Below are positions 40,612 to 49,686 of a stretch of DNA of 64,000 bases, one piece after another. The notes under the pieces were generated by a model, which saw only the letters and a list, made by a program, of their open reading frames with translations, was not told where the DNA came from and made no database searches. The stretch is from contig NZ_JAAVUS010000006.1 of assembly GCF_018449525.1 (NCBI RefSeq), positions 62,001-126,000 on the forward strand, in the 5' to 3' direction. A program made the translations under genes and the position numbers. Position 1 is the stretch's first letter, and every line of letters begins with the position of its first letter. The stretch comes from Bradyrhizobium sp. dw_78. GTDB taxonomy: Bacteria; Pseudomonadota; Alphaproteobacteria; Rhizobiales; Xanthobacteraceae.

Positions 40612-42243
40612 ATGGACGCCATCAACCAGCCGCTGCTTCAGGTCCGCGATCTATCGGTGGCGTTTCACCAGCCGAGCGGCACGTCGGTCGCGGTGGACCG
40701 CATCTCGTTCGACATCAGGCGCGGCGAGTGCGTGGCGCTGGTCGGCGAATCCGGCTCCGGAAAATCCGTCAGCGCGTTGTCGATCCTGAAACTGTTGCCC
40801 TATCCGACCGCGTCGCACCCGTCGGGCAGTATCCATTTCAATGGACGCGATTTGCTGACGCTGCCGGAGCGCGAGATGCGCGGCATTCGCGGCAACGATA
40901 TTTCGATCATCTTCCAGGAGCCGATGACGTCGCTCAATCCGCTGCACACGATCGAGTCCCAGATCGTCGAGATCCTGCAGCTTCACAGCGGCGTTCGCGG
41001 CGCGATGGCGCGGGCCCGAACGCTTGAACTGCTCACCCAGGTCGGCATTCCCGATCCGGAAACCCGGCTTGCCAGCTATCCGCATCAATTGTCCGGCGGC
41101 CAGCGCCAGCGGGTGATGATCGCGATGGCGCTTGCCAACGAACCGGACCTGTTGATCGCGGATGAGCCGACCACGGCGCTCGACGTCACCGTGCAGGCGC
41201 AGATCCTGGCTCTGCTGGCCGAGATTCGCGCCCGGCTCGGCATGAGCCTGTTGTTCATCACCCACGATCTCGGCATCGTGCGCCGCATCGCCGATATGGT
41301 CTGCGTCATGAATAGCGGCAAGATTGTCGAGCAGGGACCGGTCGAGCAGGTCTTTACCGCGCCGAAACATCCCTACACCCGGGCATTGCTCGCGGCCGAA
41401 CCAAGGCCGGATCCGGCGCCGCCCCGTCCCCAATCGCCGGTCGTGATGTCGGCCGACGATCTGAAGGTCTGGTTTCCGGTCAAGCGCGGCCTGCTCCGCC
41501 GCACGGTCGGACATATCAAGGCGGTCGACGGCGTCAGCCTCGCGGTGCGCAAGGGCGAGACGCTCGGCGTCGTCGGCGAGTCCGGCTCCGGCAAGACCAC
41601 GCTGGGCCTGGCGCTGCTCCGGCTGATCTCGTCGGAAGGGCCGATCGTTTTTCTGGGGAGAGACATCCAGGGCCTGCGCTTCAAGGAAATGCGCCCCTTT
41701 CGGCGTGACATGCAGATCGTGTTTCAGGATCCGTTCGGCGCGCTCAGCCCGCGCATGTCGGTCGGGGACATCATCGCCGAAGGCTTGAGCGTGCATCAGG
41801 GCTCGCTTTCGGACGGAGAGCGCGAAGCGCGCGTGGTCAAGGCGCTCAACGATGTCGGCCTCGATCCGGCGACGCGATTCCGCTATCCGCATGAATTTTC
41901 CGGCGGCCAGCGCCAGCGCATCAGCATTGCGCGCGCGGTGGTGCTGGAGCCGAGTTTCGTCGTGCTGGACGAGCCGACCAGCGCGCTCGACATGCTGTTC
42001 CAGGCGCAGATGGTCGATTTGTTGCGTGAATTGCAGCGCAAGCGCGACCTGACCTACCTGTTCATCTCGCACGATTTGCGCGTGGTCGCTTCGCTGGCGA
42101 GCCATCTGATCGTGATGCGACATGGCAAGGTGGTCGAGGAGGGGGCGGCTGCGGAATTGTTCAAGACTCCGAAGACCGATTACACCCGCGCGCTGTTCGC
42201 CGCCGCGTTCCGGCTCGAGGCCGCGCCGGGTGGCGCCGTCTGA
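40612..42243 (+). CDS. yejF: Peptide ABC transporter ATP-binding protein YejF (double ATPase)
   Basis: A 543-residue protein with two complete ABC ATPase domains in one chain. The first has GESGSGKSVSALSILKLL near residue 43, SGGQRQRVMIAMAL near 160 and LLIADEPTTALDV near 180. The second has GESGSGKTTLGLALLRL near 322, SGGQRQRISIARAV near 427 and VLDEPTSALDM near 448. ATG 40612 has AGG nine bases upstream; a TTG at 40603 is the alternative start. It completes the YejABEF importer for oligopeptides, which in other bacteria brings in microcin C and affects sensitivity to antimicrobial peptides. Confidence 0.93.
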   Translation: MDAINQPLLQVRDLSVAFHQPSGTSVAVDRISFDIRRGECVALVGESGSGKSVSALSILKLLPYPTASHPSGSIHFNGRDLLTLPEREMRGIRGNDISIIFQEPMTSLNPLHTIESQIVEILQLHSGVRGAMARARTLELLTQVGIPDPETRLASYPHQLSGGQRQRVMIAMALANEPDLLIADEPTTALDVTVQAQILALLAEIRARLGMSLLFITHDLGIVRRIADMVCVMNSGKIVEQGPVEQVFTAPKHPYTRALLAAEPRPDPAPPRPQSPVVMSADDLKVWFPVKRGLLRRTVGHIKAVDGVSLAVRKGETLGVVGESGSGKTTLGLALLRLISSEGPIVFLGRDIQGLRFKEMRPFRRDMQIVFQDPFGALSPRMSVGDIIAEGLSVHQGSLSDGEREARVVKALNDVGLDPATRFRYPHEFSGGQRQRISIARAVVLEPSFVVLDEPTSALDMLFQAQMVDLLRELQRKRDLTYLFISHDLRVVASLASHLIVMRHGKVVEEGAAAELFKTPKTDYTRALFAAAFRLEAAPGGAV

Positions 42244-42249
42244 TTCGTT

Positions 42250-43095
42250 TCAAGCGAGCCGCTTGATCGCCGTGATCTCACTTCCACCGGCCTTGATGCG
42301 CGCGATGGCGTCGTTTGTGTTTTCGATCACGGTCGCCATGTGATGCGCGTTGGCGTGAACGATGCTGCGGGCATCGCGCACGATCGCCACATGGCCTTTC
42401 CAGAAGATCAGGTCGCCGCGCTGCAATTTCTTCGATTCCGCGGCGTCCAGCGTTCTGCCGAGCCCGTCCCGCTGCATGTCGCTGTCGCGCGGGCAGCCGG
42501 TGCCCGCGGCGCTTAGCGAAACCTGAACCAGGCCGGAACAATCGATCCCGAGGCTGCTCTTGCCGCCCCACAAATAGGGCGTGCCGACAAACCGCTCGGC
42601 GATCGCGACGAAATCGTCCTCATAATTGTCGATGCGGCCGACATGCCGCAGCGGCAAATGCCAACCCTCGCACGTTACCGCGAAAGCGCCATCCTCGCGC
42701 AATATCGCAAGCGTCGATCCCATCACGAGTGTCGCGGCGGGCGGCAGCTTGATCAAGGGGCCGGGAAACGCAAAGGTCCGGATCGCGGTGATCTTGTGGG
42801 TCGGTGGCGCGGCAGGCGGCGCCAGCGCGCGGTCCGGCAGCCAGCCGACATAGCCGTCGCCGTTCAACTGGCCCCAGGCCCAGCCTTCGCCGTTGCGATC
42901 GTAGACCGTCACGCGTTCGCCCTTCAGCGCCTGCGTCGCCAGCATCGCTTGCGCCGACGGAGCTTCGCGCAGCGGCGCGATGGCGTCCGTCACCTCGAAC
43001 TCCTCGCCGGTCACAAAACGCGCGGCCTCGACCTTGCCTTCCAGATATTTCGCGGCGAGATCGGGCCGCGCCGGAGTCAGGCGGGGATCATCCAT
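42250..43095 (-). CDS. NlpC/P60 family cysteine peptidase with SH3-like domain
   Basis: A 281-residue cell-wall hydrolase-type protein. The N-terminal part (about 30-120) looks like a bacterial SH3 domain (APLREAPSAQAMLATQALKG, then GWAWGQLNGDGYVGWLPDRA). The C-terminal NlpC/P60 domain has GTPYLWGGKSSLGIDCSGLV near residue 168 with the catalytic Cys and GHVAIVRDA with the His near 230. No signal peptide is evident, so it may act in the cytoplasm on imported murein peptides, as gamma-D-glutamyl-diaminopimelate endopeptidases of this design do. It overlaps the aminopeptidase gene by 8 bp and converges on yejF with 6 bp between. Confidence 0.87.
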   Translation of the reverse strand: MDDPRLTPARPDLAAKYLEGKVEAARFVTGEEFEVTDAIAPLREAPSAQAMLATQALKGERVTVYDRNGEGWAWGQLNGDGYVGWLPDRALAPPAAPPTHKITAIRTFAFPGPLIKLPPAATLVMGSTLAILREDGAFAVTCEGWHLPLRHVGRIDNYEDDFVAIAERFVGTPYLWGGKSSLGIDCSGLVQVSLSAAGTGCPRDSDMQRDGLGRTLDAAESKKLQRGDLIFWKGHVAIVRDARSIVHANAHHMATVIENTNDAIARIKAGGSEITAIKRLA

Positions 43096-44467
43096 AGCGC
43101 TCGCCTAGCAATTTGTAGATCGCCCGCGCCGCCTGGCATTCACCGCCTTCGGGCCGCGCCGGTTTCGCCGACGGCGTCCAGCCGTAGATATCGACATGCA
43201 GCCAGCTTTTGGCGGCTTCGACGAAACGTTGCAGGAACAGCGCGCAGGTGATCGAGCCGGCAAATCCGCCCGACGGCGCGTTGTTGATATGGGCGATCTT
43301 CGAATCCAGCCAGCTATCGTAGGCCGGCCATAGCGGCAATCGCCACAACGGATCGTTTTCCTGTTTCGCGCAACGTGCGACGTCCAGCGCCAACCGCTCA
43401 TCATCGGTATAAAAGGGCGGCAAATCCGGCCCCAGCGCCACGCGGGCCGCGCCGGTCAGCGTTCCCATATCGATCAGCAGGTCGGGCGTTTCCTCGTCGG
43501 CCAGCGCCAGCGCATCGGCGAGGACCAGCCGGCCTTCGGCGTCGGTGTTGCCGATCTCGACCGTCAGGCCCTTGCGCGATTTGAAGATATCGAGCGGGCG
43601 AAACGCATTGCCGGCGACCGCGTTCTCGACCGCGGGAATCAGGACCCGGAGCCGTAGCTTCAGGCCGGCGTCCATCACCATCGACGCCAGCGCCAGCACG
43701 TTGGCGGCTCCGCCCATGTCCTTCTTCATGATCAGCATGCCGCTGGAAGGCTTCAAGTCCAGCCCGCCGGTATCGAAGCAGACGCCCTTGCCGACCAGCG
43801 TCACCTTGGGGTGAGCGGGGTCACCCCAGCCGATATCGATCAGGCACGGCGCGCGCGTCGATGCCATGCCGACCGCGTGAATCAGCGGAAAGTTCTGCGC
43901 AAGTTCGTCGCCTGCCGTGCAATGGAAGCTGGCGCCGAAGCGCGCGGCAAGCTCGCGCGCGGCCTGCGCCAGTTGCTCGGGGCCCATGTCGTTGGACGGC
44001 GTATTGATGAGATCGCGGGCGAGACTCACGGCTTCCGCCATGCGCGTGATATCCGTCACATCGATACCGTCGGGCGGCACCAGCCTGACGTCGGGCATAT
44101 CTGTCTTGCGGTAACGGCCGAAGCGATAGCTGCCGAGCGCGAAGGCAAGCACGGCGAGACGGGTGTCATGTGGTGCGTTGGCGAAGCGATAGGTACCCGG
44201 CGGCAGCAGGCCGGGCAATGATCCGGGCCTGAACAGATCATTGGATTTGCTGCTCTCCTCGTCGAGGCCGAAAACGACCTGCGCAACGTGGCCATCGGCT
44301 GACGGCAAGGTCAGGCATTTTCCGGGCTTCGCAGCAAAGCCGTTGGCGAGTGCGAACTGCCGGGCCGGCGGCGGGAGGCTGTCGCGGATCGCTTCCCATG
44401 TCGCTTTGGTTGCAAAGGTAATGGGAATGCTTGATGCGGCCGGTGCGGTCTCGAACACGGAATGCAT
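43088..44467 (-). CDS. M17 leucyl aminopeptidase family protein
   Basis: A 459-residue zinc/manganese aminopeptidase. The metal-binding region includes VTLVGKGVCFDTGGLDLKPS near residue 222 and MLIMKKDMGGAAN near 246; the family signature NTDAEGRLVLADAL is near 312 and the C-terminal region has GSITCALFLQRFV. It lacks a signal peptide and should act in the cytosol. Coupling to the NlpC/P60 gene and closeness to the YejABEF importer suggest breakdown of imported peptides (inference). Confidence 0.9.
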   Translation of the reverse strand: MHSVFETAPAASSIPITFATKATWEAIRDSLPPPARQFALANGFAAKPGKCLTLPSADGHVAQVVFGLDEESSKSNDLFRPGSLPGLLPPGTYRFANAPHDTRLAVLAFALGSYRFGRYRKTDMPDVRLVPPDGIDVTDITRMAEAVSLARDLINTPSNDMGPEQLAQAARELAARFGASFHCTAGDELAQNFPLIHAVGMASTRAPCLIDIGWGDPAHPKVTLVGKGVCFDTGGLDLKPSSGMLIMKKDMGGAANVLALASMVMDAGLKLRLRVLIPAVENAVAGNAFRPLDIFKSRKGLTVEIGNTDAEGRLVLADALALADEETPDLLIDMGTLTGAARVALGPDLPPFYTDDERLALDVARCAKQENDPLWRLPLWPAYDSWLDSKIAHINNAPSGGFAGSITCALFLQRFVEAAKSWLHVDIYGWTPSAKPARPEGGECQAARAIYKLLGERYG

Positions 44468-44659
44468 GCTTCGCTCTTCTTCGATGTAGATGCCGGCTTC
44501 AGCCTTGATGCCGGCGTGGTGAGCCGTTGGACGGATCAGACTTCGCAGAATTTTAGCAGGCCCGCAATCTTCCGGAGACTCCGGCTGAAATCCGCGGCGC
44601 TACACACTGCCACGGGATTGTGATAGGTTCCCTATATCGCACGAGGAGGGTTCGGTTCG

Positions 44660-44872
44660 ATGGCTAAGAAAGGCAAGAGTCTCGACGGCCGGCATCGCGA
44701 CACGACCGGCCGCATCGATAAGAAGCATGGCAATACGCGCATTGGATCGTTGCGCAAGACTTACGGCGAGCATTTTGCAGCCGGCCGCCGCAAGGACATG
44801 ATGCTCAAGACGCTGCTTGCCGAGACCGGCCTGGAGTCGCTGCACGCTTATTTGCGCAAGCACCACAAGTAA
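44660..44872 (+). CDS. Small conserved basic protein of unknown function
   Basis: A 70-residue, Lys/Arg/His-rich protein. It opens MAKKGKSLDGRHRDTTGRID and ends LLAETGLESLHAYLRKHHK. It has no helix long enough for a membrane and no motif that tells its role. I take it as real because it has a strong gaggagg ribosome site, even codon use and a sequence of the type seen as a conserved short protein in Rhizobiales. Its basic charge could suit nucleic-acid binding, but that is a guess. Confidence 0.7.
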   Translation: MAKKGKSLDGRHRDTTGRIDKKHGNTRIGSLRKTYGEHFAAGRRKDMMLKTLLAETGLESLHAYLRKHHK

Positions 44873-45241
44873 GCATCACGCATAGTCGGGATTGTAACAT
44901 CTCGCGGCGATCGCGACCCATATCGGTCGGGCGTTCGCTGTCATCGGCGTTTGGACCGATAGTTCCGCGGGCTGTTCAGGTTCGGGAGTCGCCGGAATTA
45001 TATTGGCGTGTCGCGAATTCCGGACTCGGGATACCGGACGCCGATCCAACTTTTGCCAGATCGGACCCGCCGCTGCATCGCTGTGAAAGGACAGAGGCTT
45101 TTCCGAAGTGCCAATTTCCGCTTTGCACGGAGGCGTCCCATAAGCTGGGGTTATACCCAATTAACCGGACGTTAGGGTTAACAGTCTATTGCTGGCACAT
45201 TCAGTTCGATCCATTCGCCCGATATTGCGAGCCAGAGTGCC
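44873..45241. other. Control region upstream of tadD
   Basis: No gene is supported in these 369 bp. The last 80 bases are less GC-rich and contain a CtrA-like site (45161-45175) and a TTAACC-N9-GGTTAA inverted repeat, so the tadD promoter is likely here. Confidence 0.45.
45161..45175 (+). promoter_or_regulatory. CtrA-like site upstream of tadD
   Basis: TTAA-N7-TTAG matches the CtrA consensus TTAA-N7-TTAA at seven of eight positions. It lies 67 bases before the tadD start. A further TTAAC follows at 45178. In Caulobacter the Flp pilin gene is a CtrA target, which makes the match worth testing. Confidence 0.35.
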
Positions 45242-46042
45242 ATGCGTCGACAGTCCAGCGTTGCCCGGTATCTTACATCCGCGGCGGTAGCGGCCGTGTT
45301 TGCCGCTGGGCTTGGCGGCTGCCAGACGATGTCCGACATCACGGGCTCGCTGACGTCGAAGGCCGATACCGATTCCGATCCGCGGCGCATGACGGAAATG
45401 GCCGGCGAGCGTTATCGTGCCAACCCCAAGGACGCGGACGCCGCGCTGGCCTATGGCCAGGCGCTCCGCACCAGCGGCCAGCGCAGCCAGGCCGCCGCCG
45501 TACTCGAGCAGGCCACTATCGCCCATCCCGGCAACAAGCCGCTGCTCGCGGCTTACGGCCGGGCGCTGGCGGACAACGGTAATTTTCAGGCGGCCTTCGA
45601 CGTGCTGTCGCGCGCGCATACGCCCGACAATCCTGACTGGCGAATTCTGTCGGTGCAGGGGACTGTGCTCGACCAATTGGGCCGTCACGATGAAGCGCGC
45701 GGCTATTATATCAGCGCGTTGAGGATCGTGCCCGACGAGCCCTCGGTGCTATCCAATCTCGGCCTGTCCTACATGCTTTCCAGGGATCTGCCGAAGGCGG
45801 AAGAGACGCTGCGCCAAGCCTATGCCAGCGGCAAGGCCGATTCCCGGGTGCGGCAAAATCTGGCGCTGGTGGTCGGCCTGCAAGGCCGCTTCGCGGAAGC
45901 CGAAGGCATTGCCAAAGCGGATCTGCCGCCGGACGAGGCCGCGGCGAACGTCGCCTATCTCAAGCAGATGTTAAGTCACAAGGATGCGCCGCGCACGACG
46001 GCCAAGCCGGTGCCGATGGCCTCGCTCGGCCAGCCCGAGTAA
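45242..46042 (+). CDS. tadD: TadD-type tetratricopeptide lipoprotein of the Tad pilus
   Basis: A 266-residue protein with a lipoprotein-like signal ending AAGLGGC (Cys near residue 27). It is followed by TPR repeats: AALAYGQALRTSGQRSQAAA, LLAAYGRALADNGNFQAAFD, LSVQGTVLDQLGRHDEARGY and VLSNLGLSYMLSRDLPKAEE, about 34 residues apart. TadD is an outer-membrane pilotin-like partner of the CpaC secretin. It faces the convergent tadC-tadB-cpaF operon, with a repeat between, and has its own promoter region. Confidence 0.87.
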   Translation: MRRQSSVARYLTSAAVAAVFAAGLGGCQTMSDITGSLTSKADTDSDPRRMTEMAGERYRANPKDADAALAYGQALRTSGQRSQAAAVLEQATIAHPGNKPLLAAYGRALADNGNFQAAFDVLSRAHTPDNPDWRILSVQGTVLDQLGRHDEARGYYISALRIVPDEPSVLSNLGLSYMLSRDLPKAEETLRQAYASGKADSRVRQNLALVVGLQGRFAEAEGIAKADLPPDEAAANVAYLKQMLSHKDAPRTTAKPVPMASLGQPE

Positions 46043-46069
46043 CGATCTGAACCGGGCCGTTCCGCTTAT

Positions 46070-46180
46070 ACCGTTTTCGAGCCGAAAGCCTGCCCCGGAC
46101 GAAGTCCGGGATGGATAAGAAAACGCGCCAAGAAAAAATGCGAAGGCCCGGTTCTTAATTCAATCAGAACCGATAGGCTT
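46070..46180. repeat. Family C interspersed repeat carrying a REP-like insert
   Basis: Starts ccgttttcgagc and ends ggttcttaattcaatcagaaccg, the same ends as the element at 55880-55971. Where that copy has ccggttcgcgtg, this one has cctgccccggacgaagtccgggatgg (46089-46114), a small REP-type hairpin. It lies between the convergent tadD and tadC genes. Confidence 0.6.
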
Positions 46181-46221
46181 TCTTGGTATGTCGCCGGGTC
46201 GTTGTCAGGCGCGCTGCGGGC

Positions 46222-47196
46222 TCAGTGCATCTCGGTAATCTTGATGACGCTCGGCCCCAGGATCACCACGAACAGCACCGGCAGGAAAAACAGGATCATC
46301 GGCACCGTCAGCTTCGGCGGTAGCGACGCGGCCTTCTTCTCCGCCTCGCTCATGCGCATGTCGCGATTTTCCTGCGCCATGACCCGCAAGCTTTGGCCGA
46401 GCGGCGTTCCGTAACGTTCCGACTGCTGTAACGCCAGGCAGACCGATTTCACGCCATCGAGGCCGGTGCGCTTGGCCAGATTTTCATAAGCGACCTTGCG
46501 ATCCTGCAAATATGAAAGCTCGGCCGTGGTCAGGGTGAATTCTTCGGACAGCGCGACGGACTGCTTCGCGATCTCGACGCTGACCCTGCGGAACGCGGCT
46601 TCGATCGACATGCCCGACTCGATACAGATCAGCAGGAGGTCGAGCGCATCGGGAAATGCGCGCTTGATCGAGAGCTGGCGTTTGGAGATCGCGTTCCTCA
46701 GGAACAGCATCGGCGCCTGCAATCCCACATAGGCGGTGGCGACGCATATGCCGATCTTGATCGGTAGCGATTTTTCCATGTGGGCGATCACGAAAACGTA
46801 CAACACCGACGCTACGAACAGCAGCGCGGGCGTTACCAGCCGGAAAAAAAGAAACGTGATATAGGGGGCGTGTCCGCGGTAGCCGGCCATGATCAGTTTT
46901 TCGCGCGCAGATTCCTGGGCCAGCCATTTTCCGAGATTGAAGTCTTCCACCACCTTGGAGATGAACTGCTTCGGCGTCTGCCGCAGCGACACTTTCTCCG
47001 ACCTGTTGAGACGTTCGCGTTCGCGCTGCCGGATCCGTTCCCGTTCGTTCGCGACCGCTTTCATGCGTTTGGTAAGGCTGTCACCTACCAGCAATGGCGT
47101 GATCAGGGTGTACGCGGTGGCGCTCGCCGCAAGAGCTGCGAGCACCATCGTCATGAAGCGAACGTCGTGGAGCTTAGTGACCAGAAAATCAATCAT
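46222..47196 (-). CDS. tadC: Tad pilus inner-membrane platform protein TadC
   Basis: A 324-residue type II secretion F-domain protein. Hydrophobic segments lie near residues 15-35, 118-160 and 300-320. The conserved F-domain block, KRAFPDALDLLLICIESGMS near 182 and LSYLQDRKVAYENLAKRTGL near 232, is present, and the protein ends ILGPSVIKI. TadC and TadB form the platform that couples the CpaF ATPase to pilin assembly. It is the last gene of the leftward tad operon, 10 bp after tadB. Confidence 0.92.
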   Translation of the reverse strand: MIDFLVTKLHDVRFMTMVLAALAASATAYTLITPLLVGDSLTKRMKAVANERERIRQRERERLNRSEKVSLRQTPKQFISKVVEDFNLGKWLAQESAREKLIMAGYRGHAPYITFLFFRLVTPALLFVASVLYVFVIAHMEKSLPIKIGICVATAYVGLQAPMLFLRNAISKRQLSIKRAFPDALDLLLICIESGMSIEAAFRRVSVEIAKQSVALSEEFTLTTAELSYLQDRKVAYENLAKRTGLDGVKSVCLALQQSERYGTPLGQSLRVMAQENRDMRMSEAEKKAASLPPKLTVPMILFFLPVLFVVILGPSVIKITEMH

Positions 47197-47206
47197 GGAT
47201 CCACCG

Positions 47207-48181
47207 TCAGAAATCGAAATTGATCATCTTCTTCATGACCATGATGCCGATAGACATCCACGTCACACAGCCGACTAGCATCAGTTGGCCGGTCGGATTT
47301 GTCCACAGCACAGAAATGTAGCCGGGCGTTGTAAGGTAGACGAGCAGCATGACGATCGGCGGCAGCGAGCCGATGATGCCGGCGGAAGCCTTCGCTTCCA
47401 TCGACATGGCCTGAATCTTCTCGGCCATTTTCTTGCGGTCCCGCAGCACCTTGGACAGGTTGCCGAGCGCCTCGGACAGGTTGCCGCCGGATTTCTGCTG
47501 GATCGCGACGACGATCCCGAAGAAATTCGCCTCCGGTACCGGCATCCGTTCGTACAGCCGCGCGCAGGCGTCGCCGAGCGGCATGCCGACGGCCTGGGTC
47601 TCGATGATGGCCAGGAATTCGCCCTTCAGCGGCTCGGGCGAATCCGCCGCGACGACCTTGATCGATTCGAACAGCGGCAGGCCCGCCTTGATGCCGCGAA
47701 CGATCACGTCGACGGCGTCAGGCAGCGCGGCGAGAAACTTCTTTTCCCGGCGTTTCTTGAGGAAATTCAGCACCCAGCGCGGCAGGCCAAAACCACCGGC
47801 GAAACCCATGCCGATCGCGCCGAGAAAGCCGCCTCCGAGCATGAATGTGACGACAAAGAATACCGCTCCGACAACAGCGGAAACCGTTATGAATTTCTGC
47901 GTGGACCAGTCCAGCCCGGCCTGCATGAGGCGGCCGCCCAGCGACAATTTACTGTCCTTTTGCCGCCGCGCCTCGAGCTCCTTCAGCGTTCCCTCGACCT
48001 GTTCGCGGCGCGAGCGCTGACTTTTCTCGGTCTGGCGCGCGGCCGGTTCGGATCGCGCAATCGACGCGCGGCGGGATTCGGCCTTTCTCTCGCCCGACAG
48101 CAAGGGGTAAATGAAAACCCATGCAATGCCGCCGATGGCGGTGGCGGCGAGAAAAGCCAGCGCGAGTGTTTGGGTTTTCAT
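47207..48181 (-). CDS. tadB: Tad pilus inner-membrane platform protein TadB
   Basis: A 324-residue F-domain protein. It begins with a helix at MKTQTLALAFLAATAIGGIA; a basic region (about 40-75) precedes two helices near 105-140, then KKFLAALPDAVDVIVRGIKA near 167 and YERMPVPEANFFGIVVAIQQ near 228. The ATG at 48181 is preferred over an in-frame upstream frame that runs into cpaF. It lies 16 bp after cpaF and 10 bp before tadC. Confidence 0.92.
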   Translation of the reverse strand: MKTQTLALAFLAATAIGGIAWVFIYPLLSGERKAESRRASIARSEPAARQTEKSQRSRREQVEGTLKELEARRQKDSKLSLGGRLMQAGLDWSTQKFITVSAVVGAVFFVVTFMLGGGFLGAIGMGFAGGFGLPRWVLNFLKKRREKKFLAALPDAVDVIVRGIKAGLPLFESIKVVAADSPEPLKGEFLAIIETQAVGMPLGDACARLYERMPVPEANFFGIVVAIQQKSGGNLSEALGNLSKVLRDRKKMAEKIQAMSMEAKASAGIIGSLPPIVMLLVYLTTPGYISVLWTNPTGQLMLVGCVTWMSIGIMVMKKMINFDF

Positions 48182-48197
48182 GGCTCGCTTCCCCCCC

Positions 48198-49664
48198 TTA
48201 GGTCTTGACTTCCGCGGCGTCGAGCGCCGCGGCAAGCCGCTTCTCTTCGCCGTAATATCGCGCCCGATCCCAGAATCGGGGCCGTCCGATGCCGGTCGAG
48301 CGGTGCCGGCCGATGATCTTGCCGTCGGCGTCCTCGCCAACCAGGTCGTAGATGAAGAGATCCTGCGTGATGATGGTGTCGCCTTCCATGCCCATCACCT
48401 CGGTGATGTGGGTGATGCGGCGAGAGCCGTCGCGCAGGCGCGCGGCCTGGATGACCACATCGATCGAGGCACAGATCATCTCGCGAATGGTGCGCGACGG
48501 TAGTGAAAATCCACCCATCGTGATCATGGATTCGCAGCGCGACAGGCCTTCGCGGGGATTATTGGCGTGCAGCGTTCCCATCGATCCGTCGTGACCGGTG
48601 TTCATGGCCTGCAGCAGGTCGAAGGCTTCCGGTCCGCGGACTTCGCCGACGATGATGCGTTCAGGGCGCATGCGCAGGCAGTTTCGCACCAGTTCGCGCA
48701 TCGTGACCTGGCCCTCGCCCTCGATATTCGGCGGGCGGGTTTCGAGGCGCACCACATGCGGCTGCTGGAGTTGAAGTTCGGCGGCGTCCTCGCAGGTGAT
48801 GATGCGCTCGTCATCGTCGATATAGTTGGTGAGGCAATTCAGCAGCGTGGTCTTGCCGGAGCCGGTGCCGCCGGAGATCAGGACGTTGCAACGGCAGCGG
48901 CCGATGATCTTGAGAATCTCCGCGCCTTCCGGCGTGATCGCGCCGAACCGGACCAACTGGTCGAGCGTCAGCTTGTCCTTCTTGAATTTGCGGATCGTGA
49001 GTGCCGGGCCGTCGATCGCCAGCGGCGGAACGATTGCGTTGACGCGGGAGCCGTCGGCGAGGCGAGCGTCGCAGATCGGCGAGGATTCATCGACACGGCG
49101 GCCGACCTGGCTGACGATTCGCTGGCAGATATTCAGTAATTGCTGGTTGTCGCGGAAGCGGATGCCGGTGCGCTGAATTTTGCCGGCGACTTCGATGAAC
49201 ACCGTGCCGGCGCCGTTGACCATGATATCGGCGATGTCGTCGCGCGACAGGAGCGGCTCGAGCGGGCCGTAGCCGAGGACGTCGTTGCAGATGTCATCGA
49301 GCAACTCCTCCTGCTCGGCGATCGACATCACGATATTCTTGATGGCGATGATCTCGTTGACGATATCGCGGATTTCTTCGCGCGCGGACTCGCCGTCGAG
49401 CTTGGAAAGCTGGGCAAGGTCGATCGCTTCGATCAAGGCGCCGAAGATGGTGGCTTTGACCTGGTAATAATTGTCCGACCGCCGCGAGTCGACGGTGGGG
49501 GGCGGCGGCACCGGCCTGGCCGGCGCGAGCGGGGGCGAGGGAATAGCGGGAGGGGGAGCCGAGTCGCGCACGACAGGAGCCGCGGCGCTGGGAGGCGCTT
49601 CCAATGTGGCAGCGGGTTTCACCGCCCGCGATTCGTTTTCCAGTCCGCTACGCTTACCAAACAC
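48198..49664 (-). CDS. cpaF: Tad pilus assembly ATPase CpaF/TadA
   Basis: A 488-residue secretion ATPase of the type II/IV family. It has a Pro-rich N-terminus (about 20-60), then GPLEPLLSRDDIADIMVNGA near residue 134, Walker A ISGGTGSGKTTLLNCL near 265, EDAAELQLQQPHVVRLETRP near 297 and the His/Walker B region VGEVRGPEAFDLLQAMNTGH near 342. It powers pilus extension and possibly retraction. It starts with GTG at 49664, 22 bp after cpaE. Confidence 0.95.
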   Translation of the reverse strand: MFGKRSGLENESRAVKPAATLEAPPSAAAPVVRDSAPPPAIPSPPLAPARPVPPPPTVDSRRSDNYYQVKATIFGALIEAIDLAQLSKLDGESAREEIRDIVNEIIAIKNIVMSIAEQEELLDDICNDVLGYGPLEPLLSRDDIADIMVNGAGTVFIEVAGKIQRTGIRFRDNQQLLNICQRIVSQVGRRVDESSPICDARLADGSRVNAIVPPLAIDGPALTIRKFKKDKLTLDQLVRFGAITPEGAEILKIIGRCRCNVLISGGTGSGKTTLLNCLTNYIDDDERIITCEDAAELQLQQPHVVRLETRPPNIEGEGQVTMRELVRNCLRMRPERIIVGEVRGPEAFDLLQAMNTGHDGSMGTLHANNPREGLSRCESMITMGGFSLPSRTIREMICASIDVVIQAARLRDGSRRITHITEVMGMEGDTIITQDLFIYDLVGEDADGKIIGRHRSTGIGRPRFWDRARYYGEEKRLAAALDAAEVKT

Positions 49665-49686
49665 GACGATGCTCCACCTGGGCGGC

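Noticed and set aside
44876..45160. Minus-strand frame of 94 codons upstream of tadD
   Set aside because: No homology recognised, and it lies in the probable tadD promoter region.
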